From an uncultured Clostridia bacterium (GTDB lineage: Bacteria > Bacillota > Clostridia > Christensenellales > Borkfalkiaceae), in NCBI GenBank assembly GCA_958419945.1, contig CATZIC010000001.1:50487-114486 (forward strand): DNA of 64,000 nt, given 5' to 3'. A program made the position numbers and the translations under genes. Position 1 is the first letter of the stretch. The number at the start of each line of letters is the position of its first letter. The notes under the pieces are model-generated. The model saw only the letters and a list, made by a program, of their open reading frames with translations, was not told the DNA's origin and ran no database searches. Of the stretch, positions 36,627 through 46,466 are shown piece by piece.

Positions 36627-37904
36627 TTATTTAGCACTCTTATTGATAGCGACAACTGCGGCTGCAAGTTGTTCACTCAAATCAAAGGGCGTATTATTGG
36701 TTTTTGCAGTGATCATAGCATCACCGAGCCCCTGAAGCGGAGTCCAAAGAGTGGTAGGAACGTTCTTCTGCGTTTTTGTAAACGGTAACTGTGCGGCTAT
36801 TGCCTGAGAGCAAGCGTCGTTAAGTATTCTTTGATCTTTTTGTGCTTCTACGTCGGTAGGACGGAAACCACGTGCTTCAAAGTGCTTAATCTGGCTTTCG
36901 CGGTTGGTATAGAATTCTGCAAAATCAAGTGCGTCTGCCTGAATTTTAGAATATCTGCAAACGCCCATGAGTTTGTAACCCGCAAAGGATACGAGCTGAA
37001 CCTGTTCGGTACCGCCGTTAGCGTCATAATAGGTGTAAGTAGGTAATTTCGCAACGCCCATATTTTCGCCGAGTTGTTTCTCTATGGAATCTTTGTTCCA
37101 GATACCGGAAACGCCTGCGATAATGGAACCGTCTGCAAAACCTGCGGTTATCTTACTGTCGTCGGAGTCGGCTTTTACGCGCGGATCTTTAACGAGGTTC
37201 CACATAGATTGGGTAACCTGCGTACCTACTTCGTTACCGAAATCGGTAGTAATTGCGGTTTCCGCGAAGGATTCGTCGAAAGTAACTTCATAACCGAGGC
37301 CTTTACCGAAGAAGAATGCGGAGGAATACCAGCCGTCGTTCATCGGATAAGCAAACATTTCGCCTCTTGTGCATTTAGCAAGAATTTTGTCTATGGAAGT
37401 TACGTCATCCGCGTTTAATTTTGCCTTGTTATAGTAAAGGAAGAACGTATTGTCGGTATACGGGAAAGCATAAGTCTGTTCTTCGCCGTTTACCGTTACG
37501 GTAGCAGAGTCAACTGCATCCGCACTGTTGACCTCTTTTAAACGGTCTAAACGAGCGCCGCCGATACGGGCAAGAGCGCCGCCGTTTAAAAGTTTGTTCA
37601 TCTGATCGCTTGGGAAAGAGAAAACGTCGGGGGCGTTTGTCGGGTCGTTAAGAACCTTTGTACCTGCGTCGTTTTCGCCCTGTTCGCCGAATAAGAAGTT
37701 GTATTTCTTTTCGGGATGTGCCTTTTTGAAGTCTTCGGCAACTTGTTTTGCGAAAGCCTGGTCCTCTTTGGAAACCCAAACCATAAGCGTAACAGTCTCG
37801 CCACCGACATTTCCGCCGTCATCCGGTTTGTCGCCGCAAGCAACGATCATAACGGACATAACGAGTGCGAGCATAAGGCATAAAAATTTACTGAATTTTT
37901 TCAT
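36627..37904 (-). CDS. malE: Maltodextrin-binding lipoprotein, MalE type
   Basis: 425 residues from ATG 37904 (AAGGAG seven bases upstream); the frame extends to 37925 without a site. A lipoprotein signal peptide ends MIVAC (Cys23), then a Gly/Asp-rich linker and a typical extracellular solute-binding fold: VTLMVWVSKEDQAFAKQVAEDF, DPTNAPDVFSFPSDQM, YAFPYTDNTFFLYYNKAKL, and GVSGIWNKDSI. It binds maltose or maltodextrin for the MalFG permease downstream. Unlike the first locus, this copy is intact and has its lipobox. Confidence 0.93.
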   Translation of the reverse strand: MKKFSKFLCLMLALVMSVMIVACGDKPDDGGNVGGETVTLMVWVSKEDQAFAKQVAEDFKKAHPEKKYNFLFGEQGENDAGTKVLNDPTNAPDVFSFPSDQMNKLLNGGALARIGGARLDRLKEVNSADAVDSATVTVNGEEQTYAFPYTDNTFFLYYNKAKLNADDVTSIDKILAKCTRGEMFAYPMNDGWYSSAFFFGKGLGYEVTFDESFAETAITTDFGNEVGTQVTQSMWNLVKDPRVKADSDDSKITAGFADGSIIAGVSGIWNKDSIEKQLGENMGVAKLPTYTYYDANGGTEQVQLVSFAGYKLMGVCRYSKIQADALDFAEFYTNRESQIKHFEARGFRPTDVEAQKDQRILNDACSQAIAAQLPFTKTQKNVPTTLWTPLQGLGDAMITAKTNNTPFDLSEQLAAAVVAINKSAK

Positions 37905-37971
37905 TATTTTCTCCTTATTTACCACAAACTTCCCCTACTTTCGTAGGGGGAGTCTGTGAACGTTTTAGCTA

Positions 37972-40488
37972 TTAAGCGTTAGCTTCAGGTAATTCGGTAC
38001 CGATATATTCAACGGTGAAAGTTCTGGTCTTTACGTTAAAAGTAATTTTGTGGTAGCCTGCCTGAGCAGTCTTATAGTTACCGCCTGCAGCATTAGTACC
38101 GGTGTAGTCAAGAGCCCATTCCGCATTCGTTGAGCCGCCTACAGAGGTGAAGTGGATGCACTTAAGGGATTTACCTGCTGCGAAATTATAAGTAATTTCG
38201 TAAACGTCGGGGTCTGCAGTTTGGGTCATCTTTAAGTGAGCGCCGATAGAACCGGGGGTTTGGGCCCAATTCGGGGTAACGAAGTCGCCTGTAATATAGC
38301 AGCCGAGATCTGTAACAGTAACGTCTAAAGATTCAACGAGTTCGAACTCGAATCTTACTATCTGTGCTTCCTGACGGCCGGTAGTAGAGGTGTTTGCACC
38401 CTTGGTTTCAAGTATGATGTTGTAAATACCGGATTTACCTGCAACAACTTTTGCGTTGCCGTCCCAATTGGAGGAGCCAGTGCCGAATATATCGGTATTC
38501 TTCTGGAAGAAGTATTCACCGAAAGCGTATTGAGTGCTGCCACTGTTCCAAAGGGTTTTGTGGAATCTCAACTTCATTTCATCGCCTTGTTTAAGGGTGA
38601 AATTGTTAAGTCTGTAGATATTGGTGCCTGCATCTCTTACGAAAGCGGTTTTGGTGTTGTATGCCCAGTTACTGTTTTTGATGTCACCGGTACCGTTACC
38701 GCAGAGGAAGTAATCTTCTCTTAAGTCGAGAATTACTTCAACTACTGCTTCTTCATATTTAGCGTAAACAGCGGTGTCAGCAGTGATAGGTTGAGTGAAA
38801 TCGAACGCGGTGGTAAATTCCGCATCGGCAAACCAACCTTTAAATTCGAAACCTTCTTTTTTGTCAGGCGTCCAAGTATTAATGGTTGTATTTTCTTCAA
38901 CGGGTGTAGCCTGAATAACATTTTCGCCGTCGTAATAAGTTACCGTGTATTTGGTAACGGGAGCGGTTGCTTTTGCAACGGTAAGAGTTTTGGTGGAAAC
39001 GACTAAAGTTACAACGTAGTCACCTTCTTCGGTGAAGAAATAGTTGTCGCCGCCGGTTTCGCCAACGCCGTACCAACCGTCGTCTTTAATACCGAGGGTT
39101 GAACCATAAACAACTTTAAGAGCGCAGATGTTACCTTCGCCCATCCAACCGTAACCTTCACGAGCGGAAACGTCGGTAATAGTTACGTTAGCGGTGTAGG
39201 TGTCGCCGTCTTCGGAAGTAAGTTGAGTGGAGTAACCGCCTTTAACGGTGAAGTTAACGTTTTCGTCGTTATCAACGAATGTACCAACTACGTAGTAAGC
39301 AAGTTTTTCGAAAGAAACCTTGTTGTCTGTCTGGCAATAGGTTATGCAGTATTCGCCTGCGGTGAGGAACATATTGTTGCTGCCAGCACTGCCGGACTGT
39401 TCGCCGATACCGTAATCAAGACCGCTTATATTGTTTTTAACTTTAAGTGCAGCAGCGGGAACGCCTGCAGGGTTCTCTGTGGCAGACCAAGTAGGATACA
39501 TAGTATCGGTAATGGTTACGTATGCTTTCCAAAGAGTAGCATCGTTGCTGTCTCTGGTCAATTTGATAGCGGTTTCGTAATCGTCGCTCCAAGTCTCGCC
39601 GTCGCCCGTTACGGTACCTACTAAGTACATATCGTGGGTTTCATCTAACGGTTCGAGTTTTTCGATGCATTCCCATTCAACAGTGTTGTTTTCTTCAGCA
39701 CCGGGATAAGTGGTAAGCGTGAATTTGTAAACGCCGTCCTGACCTTGTACCGGCCAGATATTCCACTGGTTGGTAGGCATATTGAATTCATAGCCGCCTT
39801 CGAATACTACTTTTCCGTCTGCGCCTTTAACAACGCCGTATTCTTTGCTCTCAGCGGTAACTTCGAGGTTCTTTTCGGGGTTGGTGCCTGCAGCGTATTC
39901 GAAACCTTTAAGGTTGCCAAGACCTGCCTGAGCGTCTGTGCCGGTGCCGTCGCCCGTCCAATCGCTGTTATATAAGTTGGTAGCGAAACGGAACTTAACG
40001 CCCGGACGGAGAGTAAGAGTTAACTCGAGAACGTTCTTGGTGTCGGTTTTCTGGAATATGAGTGATTCATAACCTTCTTCTATTACCCATTCTTCAGCGT
40101 CGTTTTTCGCGGTTGCGAATTTCCAGTTGGATTCGGTCATAGAACCGATTGCGTACCAATAACGAGTGTCTTCTTCAACGTTTTCAGAACGCCAACGAGA
40201 GAAGATGTTCGTATCGGTTTCGATCTTAGTTTCGAAACTGAACGGATTGGTAAGTGAACTTTCTCCATACCAACCTGTAAATACGTAACCGTCTTTTTCA
40301 GGTGTCCATTCGGTAAGAGTGCTACCTTTTTCAACCTTATCGGTTTTGAGGACGTTACGTCCGTCGTACCAAGTTACGGTAACTTTGTTTGCATCGTTTT
40401 GCTTAGGCGTACAAGCACTTACGAACGCCGCTACAGACAGCGTAAGCGCTACGACAAGCAAAAGACTAAGCCATTTTTTTGCCTTCAT
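37972..40488 (-). CDS. SusE/SusF-like glucan-binding lipoprotein with two InlB repeats
   Basis: 838 residues with a lipoprotein signal ending VSAC (Cys26). InlB-type repeats occur near residues 35-95 (VTWYDGRNVLKTDKVEKG... GWYGE) and about 510-580 (VTYYDGENVIQ... GWFAD). Between and after them are about five modules starting like DMYLVGTVTG, YYVVGTFVDND, DYFLCGNGTGD and GCYITGDFV, similar to SusE/SusF starch-binding domains and to those in the lipoprotein at 17629. The likely job is binding alpha-glucan at the cell surface beside MalE and pullulanase. AGGAGG precedes the start. The binding role is inferred from fold-like motifs and context. Confidence 0.82.
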   Translation of the reverse strand: MKAKKWLSLLLVVALTLSVAAFVSACTPKQNDANKVTVTWYDGRNVLKTDKVEKGSTLTEWTPEKDGYVFTGWYGESSLTNPFSFETKIETDTNIFSRWRSENVEEDTRYWYAIGSMTESNWKFATAKNDAEEWVIEEGYESLIFQKTDTKNVLELTLTLRPGVKFRFATNLYNSDWTGDGTGTDAQAGLGNLKGFEYAAGTNPEKNLEVTAESKEYGVVKGADGKVVFEGGYEFNMPTNQWNIWPVQGQDGVYKFTLTTYPGAEENNTVEWECIEKLEPLDETHDMYLVGTVTGDGETWSDDYETAIKLTRDSNDATLWKAYVTITDTMYPTWSATENPAGVPAAALKVKNNISGLDYGIGEQSGSAGSNNMFLTAGEYCITYCQTDNKVSFEKLAYYVVGTFVDNDENVNFTVKGGYSTQLTSEDGDTYTANVTITDVSAREGYGWMGEGNICALKVVYGSTLGIKDDGWYGVGETGGDNYFFTEEGDYVVTLVVSTKTLTVAKATAPVTKYTVTYYDGENVIQATPVEENTTINTWTPDKKEGFEFKGWFADAEFTTAFDFTQPITADTAVYAKYEEAVVEVILDLREDYFLCGNGTGDIKNSNWAYNTKTAFVRDAGTNIYRLNNFTLKQGDEMKLRFHKTLWNSGSTQYAFGEYFFQKNTDIFGTGSSNWDGNAKVVAGKSGIYNIILETKGANTSTTGRQEAQIVRFEFELVESLDVTVTDLGCYITGDFVTPNWAQTPGSIGAHLKMTQTADPDVYEITYNFAAGKSLKCIHFTSVGGSTNAEWALDYTGTNAAGGNYKTAQAGYHKITFNVKTRTFTVEYIGTELPEANA

Positions 40489-40729
40489 ATAAATTTTCCT
40501 CCTATATATTTCACCTTTTTAGGTGTTTATAGCATTTTTTTAAATTTGTAATTCGTGATATTTTCCCGTCATTGCGAGAAGCGTAAGCGACGAAGCAATC
40601 CTGTGTAAGAACATTTTCTGCCTTGGTGTCCGGATTGCTTCGGCAATAAGATTTCTCGCAATGACGATTTAAACATAGTTTTGAGAACAACTTTAATTCG
40701 CAATTCACAATTGTGAATTAAGAATTAGT
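40489..40729. repeat. Two CATTGCGAG-family repeats in opposite orientation
   Basis: Copies at 40566-40602 and 40631-40666 face each other and form a large inverted repeat between the pullulanase and lipoprotein genes. No palindrome of the TTATAG family is seen here. Confidence 0.7.
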
Positions 40730-43561
40730 TTACGCTTTTTTATAAACGTAGCAGGATATCGCTGATATTGATTGAGAGCCCGAAAGTCCTCCGGAAATAA
40801 CCGTAGTACCTGCGGTATTGCCGTTTACGTAAAGATTCCATACGCCGCCCGCAGGAAGTGTTACGTTTACTGCGGATTCGGAAGCGTTATAAACTACGTA
40901 ATACTGTTCTTGCGTGTACGGATTTACCATAGAGTAAGCGATTACCGCGCCCCTCGTTGCGGAACCGTCAAGGCGGTTAACCATTGCGCCGTTGGCAGAC
41001 GCTACAGGTAAACGGAAGGTGGGGTTGGCTTTACGGAAGGCCATAAGCCCGCTATAATACTGCATGGTCTTATACTGTATGGAGTTTTCGCTCAATAAAT
41101 CCCATTTGAGATTATTTACAGCGTCGCTTGCGTTGTAACTGTTTTCGTTATAGGTACCGTCGCCGTTAGGCTTACTGCGAAGCATTTCTTCGCCTGCCTG
41201 CATAAACGGAACACCGAGTGAAGTCTGTACGATAGCAGCAGCTAAGCGGTTACGTGCGGTACGTGCGCTTTCCGTAGCGGAAGAAGTGCCGTACGCCATG
41301 CAGATCTTATCCCATAAGGTAAGGTTATCGTGCGCGGACGCGTAGTTTATCATATTGGTAGGATTGTGCGTACTCCAGGTTCCCTTGTTGTTCGCAGTAC
41401 CGAAAGCACCGTTTGATACGCCGCCGTTAACGCCGAAGCGTATTGCGCCGGAAAGTCCTGCCTGCGCGCCTGTCGCAAAACCGGTATCACCGCCGTTCGT
41501 GGAGCCTTTGATAGCGTCGCGGATTACGTCGGAGAACATTGCTATTCCGTTGGTCTGGGTGTCGCCGTTTACTACTTTAATATTTGAGAGGGTGGACTGT
41601 TTGCCGCCGTCAAGGGTAGTGCCGCCGCCCGTCCAGCCTTCGCCGTAGATAAGGGCGTTGGGGTTAATTTCGTGTACGGCCTTTTCAATCTTCTTCATGG
41701 TAGCGATATCGTGAAGCCCCATGAGGTCGAAACGGAAACCGTCTACGTTATACTCTTTCATCCAGTACGTAACGGAATCGATCATATATCTTGAGTACAT
41801 ATTGCGGTCGGAAGCAGTTTCGTTGCCGCAGCCCGAACCGTTTGAAGCCTTACCGTCCGTTTTAAAGCGGTAATAATAGTAAGGTACTATCTTGTTAAGG
41901 TTAGAATCAAGCCCGCTGGTGTGATTGTAAACGACGTCCATAATAACGCCGATACCTTCGTTATGAAGGGCTTGAACCATCTGTTTGAATTCTTTCACGC
42001 GGACTTCGCCGTGATAAGGATCGGTGGAATAACTGCCTTCGGGAACGTTATAGTTCTTAGGATCGTAACCCCAGTTGAAACCCGTACCAGCCGCTTCGTC
42101 AACGGTTGCATAGTCGTAAGAGGGCAGTAAATGTACGTGGGTTATACCAAGTTGTTTCAAATAGTCAACACCTACGGGAATACCGTTAGCGTTTGTTAAT
42201 CCCTTTTCCGTAAAGGCAAGGAATTTTCCTTTATATTTGGACTTTGCAATGTTGTTTGAGAAGTCACGAACGTGAATTTCCCAAAGTTCTGCGTCGGTAT
42301 AATTGAATTTACCGTCGGTTGCCGTTGAAGGAACGAACAGATCGTTATTCCAATTCTCAGGATTCGTTGTGGAAAGATCCAAAACCATACCGCGGTTGCC
42401 GTTTACGCCTGCGGATACCGCGTACGGATCTACGGCTTCCTGCGTTCCTGCGGAAGTGGTTACGGTGTAGGTGTAGTACTTGCCGGAAATATTGCCGGGT
42501 TCGGTGTGCGTCCAAACGCCCTTTTCACCTCTTACGGGCTGCGCTACTTTATAAGCGGTGCCGCCGTTACCCGCGTCGAAAAGATTGAGTTTTACGGAAG
42601 TTGCGGTAGGCGCCCATAGACGGAAAATGGTTTCTGCCGCCGTAAATTCCACACCGAGTTTACCGTCGTATGCGTATTTTTCGATAAATTCGTCGCTTGA
42701 GAAGTACGTGATGGGAACTACGGGAACGGGGTCGTAACCGTTGACTTTAACCGTGTACGCCTTTTCTATGGAAAGAGGCGCGGCGGGTACGAGCGTCCAT
42801 ACGGTGTAGGATACTTTATCTATTTTTTCAAGTGCTACCTCGTTTCCTTCGCCGTCGGTTAATTTTACGTCTTTTGTTTCAAGACTTGTCTTTTTGCTGC
42901 TGAAACCAAGACGAATATGCGTAAGATCGCGCATATCTGCCATATCGATACTCTTCATTTCGTCTAAAAGAAGTTCCCCTTGTCCGCCGATATAACCGGC
43001 GTAAGATTTGGCGTTGCCGAGTTTTAAGAACACGTAAGTTTGACGTTCCTTAATGGAAATGAAACGGTCGTCCTGGGTGCCGTCCTTGGTTGCCGTGCCC
43101 CAACTCGTTCCGCCGGGATCCGAACAACCGGTACGGACGATAAAGCCGACCTGCGGTGTTCTTTCATCGATATTGATAATTGCCTTTGCGCCGTAATCGC
43201 AAGGGGTAAGCGTGAATCCGCGACCCTCTGCTCCGCCGACTTCCCAAAGCCAAATATCCGTATTTCCTACAGAAGTTGTATTTAAATAGAAAGTAATTTG
43301 GTTTTTGCCTGCCGGAACGGGCTCTACGTACTCGCCCTCTTTCGGCGTCCAGGGATGACTTTTGTCAATCACTACGTCCTCACCGTCGCCGGGGTCTATT
43401 ATCGGGTCGTCATCGGAAGGCGGCAATGCGATGTTACATAAATCGCAAAAGGTGTCTTTGTTTTCGTCGATGTGCTGACACTTCTGCGGCGCCGCCGGCG
43501 TGCAGGAACACAGCACGAACATTATCGCAAGTAAAAGCGAAAAGAAAGCTGTCTTTTTCAT
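40730..43561 (-). CDS. pulA: Type I pullulanase lipoprotein with Cys/His-rich N-terminal motif
   Basis: 943 residues from ATG 43561 (GAGGG upstream). The lipobox is VLCSC, then a short Cys/His motif CQHIDENKDTFCDLC. PUD/CBM41-like segments (KNQITFYLNTT... WLWEVGG; about 80-190) and a CBM48-like domain (FRLWAPTATSVKLNLFDAG) come next, followed by the GH13_14 catalytic domain. Signature: FNWGYDPKNYNVPEGSYSTD, MDVVYNHTSG, nucleophile Asp in DGFRFDLMG (about 608), acid/base Glu in YGEGW (about 640), and SAHDNLTLWD (about 744). It debranches alpha-1,6 bonds in pullulan, amylopectin and glycogen outside the cell and feeds the importer locus downstream. Confidence 0.95.
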   Translation of the reverse strand: MKKTAFFSLLLAIMFVLCSCTPAAPQKCQHIDENKDTFCDLCNIALPPSDDDPIIDPGDGEDVVIDKSHPWTPKEGEYVEPVPAGKNQITFYLNTTSVGNTDIWLWEVGGAEGRGFTLTPCDYGAKAIINIDERTPQVGFIVRTGCSDPGGTSWGTATKDGTQDDRFISIKERQTYVFLKLGNAKSYAGYIGGQGELLLDEMKSIDMADMRDLTHIRLGFSSKKTSLETKDVKLTDGEGNEVALEKIDKVSYTVWTLVPAAPLSIEKAYTVKVNGYDPVPVVPITYFSSDEFIEKYAYDGKLGVEFTAAETIFRLWAPTATSVKLNLFDAGNGGTAYKVAQPVRGEKGVWTHTEPGNISGKYYTYTVTTSAGTQEAVDPYAVSAGVNGNRGMVLDLSTTNPENWNNDLFVPSTATDGKFNYTDAELWEIHVRDFSNNIAKSKYKGKFLAFTEKGLTNANGIPVGVDYLKQLGITHVHLLPSYDYATVDEAAGTGFNWGYDPKNYNVPEGSYSTDPYHGEVRVKEFKQMVQALHNEGIGVIMDVVYNHTSGLDSNLNKIVPYYYYRFKTDGKASNGSGCGNETASDRNMYSRYMIDSVTYWMKEYNVDGFRFDLMGLHDIATMKKIEKAVHEINPNALIYGEGWTGGGTTLDGGKQSTLSNIKVVNGDTQTNGIAMFSDVIRDAIKGSTNGGDTGFATGAQAGLSGAIRFGVNGGVSNGAFGTANNKGTWSTHNPTNMINYASAHDNLTLWDKICMAYGTSSATESARTARNRLAAAIVQTSLGVPFMQAGEEMLRSKPNGDGTYNENSYNASDAVNNLKWDLLSENSIQYKTMQYYSGLMAFRKANPTFRLPVASANGAMVNRLDGSATRGAVIAYSMVNPYTQEQYYVVYNASESAVNVTLPAGGVWNLYVNGNTAGTTVISGGLSGSQSISAISCYVYKKA

Positions 43562-44054
43562 TTTATCCCTCATCCTTATATATTCTATTTTGTCGCACCT
43601 GTCAGTAAATATCTATTATAGGTTTACGAAGTGCGTAAATTATCATATAAAAAACGGAATTCTTATTGCTTATAGGATTGCTTATAAAGGCAATTCCTTT
43701 TGGCGAAGCCAAAAGGAAAGGGTATACCCTTTCTTTTTGGCGAAGCCAAAAGGAAAGGGTATACCCTTTCTTTATTTTGCACTAAGCAGCACTTATCTTG
43801 TGAATTCCGATAATAGTCTGTCTTGAAATATTATATCACGATTTTTCAAGATTTCAAGTACTTTTTAAAAAATTTTTCACGAAATTTTAATATTTTTGTG
43901 ATGGTCTAATATTTATTTACGTTAATGTTTATTTATGATAATCTGAACGCTTCCGGTTAAGCGTAGCGTCGTTTATATGCACAAAAAAAACTGTTGACTT
44001 TTTTTAATTCGCGTGTTACGATAAAAAAGCATATTTTAGGAGAAATCTGTTACT
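43562..44054. repeat. Divergent intergenic region with tandem palindromic repeat
   Basis: Two tandem copies of a 37-bp unit (about 43698-43734 and 43735-43771) each hold the palindromes CTTTTGGCGAAGCCAAAAG and AAAGGGTATACCCTTT. The CotH promoter is downstream. Confidence 0.75.
43994..44022 (+). promoter_or_regulatory. Promoter of the CotH lipoprotein gene
   Basis: TTGACT (43994-43999), a 17-bp spacer, TACGAT (44017-44022); AGGAGAA lies before the ATG at 44055. Confidence 0.75.
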
Positions 44055-46466
44055 ATGAAAAAATTTATTGCATTATTACTAAGTGTTTTATGTTGTCTGT
44101 GCGCAGTTTCCTGCACGCCTGCAGATAATCACGAGCACGACTGGTCCATAGGAAAAAGCACTACGGAGCATTGGAAAATCTGTACGCTATGCGGACTAAC
44201 GCAAGATATTGCCGCGCATTTTGACAGCGACGACGATGACGTTTGCGACGTCTGCGGGCACGTAATGGAGGAGGTTGAAGAACATATTCACTCTTACTCC
44301 TGGCGACACAACGACGAAGAACATTGGAAGGAATGTTCCTGCGGCGACGTTACAAACCGCGAAAGCCACCGATTCGGCAGCGATAATCTGTGCGAATGCG
44401 GCGCCGTGAAGGACACCCCGCCTACAGACAAACAGGATACTAAAAACTATTACCTTGTCGGCAGTTTTATGAATTGGCAGACAATACACCGCGAAGACTT
44501 AAAGTTTTCCCGCCTTGCCGCCCTCGACGAAAACGGCATGACGGTATTCGTTAAAGATATAGACCTTTACGACGGTTATTCCTTTAAAATCGTCAACGAC
44601 GGAAACGAGTCGGATTTCTGGGAAAATCAGCTTCATTATTTGCACCTTACCGGCGGAAACGCACGCGATAGTTTTACAACCGAAGGCAATAACAGCAAGA
44701 TATCCATAAAAAGCGGCAACGCCGGAAGTTACAGAATAACGTTGCATACCGACTACCTGTCCCCCGCAAACAGTTACGTAGAAATAAGTTTATTAAGCGA
44801 AATATCCGACCCGGACCATCAACATACCTTTTCTGCGGATTGGGCCTTTGATAGCAATTATCATTGGCACGCGGCAACCTGCAGCCATTCGGACGCAGTA
44901 AAAGACAAAGCGCAGCACACCATTGTAAACGGCATTTGCAACGTTTGCGGCTACAGCGTATCCGGCGGCGGCGATCCTAACGCACCCGACGGCAAATACG
45001 AATTCGGCGACAGCGTAAGTATTCTTAACGACGCATTCTATAAGGATTACACTGCCGAGGAAAAAGCGCTATACTATGATTTGTGGAAAGAAACCACTAA
45101 AATCTCGGTTAAAATAGATATTTCGCCGTATGAACTTGCTAAAATCAACGAAGCGGAACAAAGCGGCGACGGCGTAAAAAAGGATACCTACAGAAAGTGC
45201 AACCTTATAATAACCGTCAACGGCACCGATTATAAGTATGAAGAAGTAGGAATTCGTATGCGCGGCAATACCTCGCGCAGGCAGTTCTGCAATTCGGACG
45301 GATTGATTTACGCGTACGTACATTTCCGCTTTTCGCTTACGGAAACTTTTGACGGCGAGGAATACCAAAGCGGGTCCTGGGGTCAAGAACTTTACCACGA
45401 TTGGTCAAACGACGCAGAGGGAAGAAAAGCCCGCAAGGACCGCAGTTTTGCAACCATGGAAAAATTCTTCTACAAATGGAACAAAAATTACGATCAGACC
45501 TACGTAAAAGAAGTGTATGCAAACAGAATGTTCCAGGCATACGGAATCCTTGCCCCGCACATTACGCTTACCGAGATTAACGTTAAACAAAACGGCAATA
45601 TGGAAAGACTTGGCGTTGGCGGACTGTATGAATTGATCGATAAGCATTTTATTAAGCGTAACTTCGATAAAACAAACAAGGGTGGCGACCTTTATAAATG
45701 TACTTACACGTCAAAAGGCCCCGCAAATCTCAGCAAGGCAGAAGGTTACGGTATAGAAACCCCTTATGAAGGCTTTTCTTACGATTTAAAGACCAACGAC
45801 GACCCCGAAGATTTTAATAACCATAAATACCTGCTTGCTTTGATAGAGGCGCTAAAGGCACCCAAATCAGAGGCTTTTTCGGAAAAGCTCGAAACTCTTG
45901 TCGATATGGATTATTTTGCACGCTTTGAGGCCGTCAACTACTTCGTAGGAAATCCCGACTGCATCAGAAATAATTCAAACAACTATTACATTTATTTCAC
46001 ACCGTCCGGAAAGGCGTATTTCATTCCTTACGATTACGACCGCTGTTTCGGCATCAATAAAGATTGGAACCCAAGCGGAAACGGTATGACCGGTGTAACG
46101 CCATACGATACCAATAGCTGTAACGGTGCGGTTACAAATCCCCTTTACACCAAAACTATTTTAAGGGGCGGCATGGAAAAATATCAAAAGAGTTATCAAA
46201 GCAAGTTACAAAGCGTTCTTGACGGAAGATGGTTCACCTACGAGAATTTCAGTAAAATTTATAGCGGATATAAAGCTACGTATGAAAATCTTGTAACACC
46301 CTCTTCCCTCATACAAAAAAACTGCTCTAAAAACGTAGACCTTGGCCGACTTGCTTTTTCCGACAGCGGAACCAATGATTTTGGCAGCAGTCAATATAAT
46401 ATTTCAATGAAAGAGTATATGACCAAAAAACGCCAGACGGCAAACCGCAGCATAAATAATATTTAA
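44055..46466 (+). CDS. CotH-family lipoprotein with Cys/His motifs and starch-binding-like module
   Basis: 803 residues; lipobox CAVSC (Cys20). Residues 25-125 carry repeated Cys/His motifs (HDWSIGKSTTEHWKICTLCG, DDVCDVCGH, HWKECSCG, LCECGA) that could hold metal. Next is a YYLVGSFMNWQ module similar to the SusE/F-like domains of neighbouring lipoproteins, then another HTFSADWAFDSNYHWH... CNVCG motif. From about 330 to the end is a CotH domain, with VGIRMRGNTSRR, GVGGLYELIDKHFIKRNFD and FIPYDYDRCFG matching CotH kinase motifs. CotH homologues are atypical kinases that phosphorylate coat or cellulosomal proteins. The gene is divergent from pullulanase, so a role on surface glucan proteins rather than spore coat is possible (inference). 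Confidence 0.88.
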   Translation: MKKFIALLLSVLCCLCAVSCTPADNHEHDWSIGKSTTEHWKICTLCGLTQDIAAHFDSDDDDVCDVCGHVMEEVEEHIHSYSWRHNDEEHWKECSCGDVTNRESHRFGSDNLCECGAVKDTPPTDKQDTKNYYLVGSFMNWQTIHREDLKFSRLAALDENGMTVFVKDIDLYDGYSFKIVNDGNESDFWENQLHYLHLTGGNARDSFTTEGNNSKISIKSGNAGSYRITLHTDYLSPANSYVEISLLSEISDPDHQHTFSADWAFDSNYHWHAATCSHSDAVKDKAQHTIVNGICNVCGYSVSGGGDPNAPDGKYEFGDSVSILNDAFYKDYTAEEKALYYDLWKETTKISVKIDISPYELAKINEAEQSGDGVKKDTYRKCNLIITVNGTDYKYEEVGIRMRGNTSRRQFCNSDGLIYAYVHFRFSLTETFDGEEYQSGSWGQELYHDWSNDAEGRKARKDRSFATMEKFFYKWNKNYDQTYVKEVYANRMFQAYGILAPHITLTEINVKQNGNMERLGVGGLYELIDKHFIKRNFDKTNKGGDLYKCTYTSKGPANLSKAEGYGIETPYEGFSYDLKTNDDPEDFNNHKYLLALIEALKAPKSEAFSEKLETLVDMDYFARFEAVNYFVGNPDCIRNNSNNYYIYFTPSGKAYFIPYDYDRCFGINKDWNPSGNGMTGVTPYDTNSCNGAVTNPLYTKTILRGGMEKYQKSYQSKLQSVLDGRWFTYENFSKIYSGYKATYENLVTPSSLIQKNCSKNVDLGRLAFSDSGTNDFGSSQYNISMKEYMTKKRQTANRSINNI

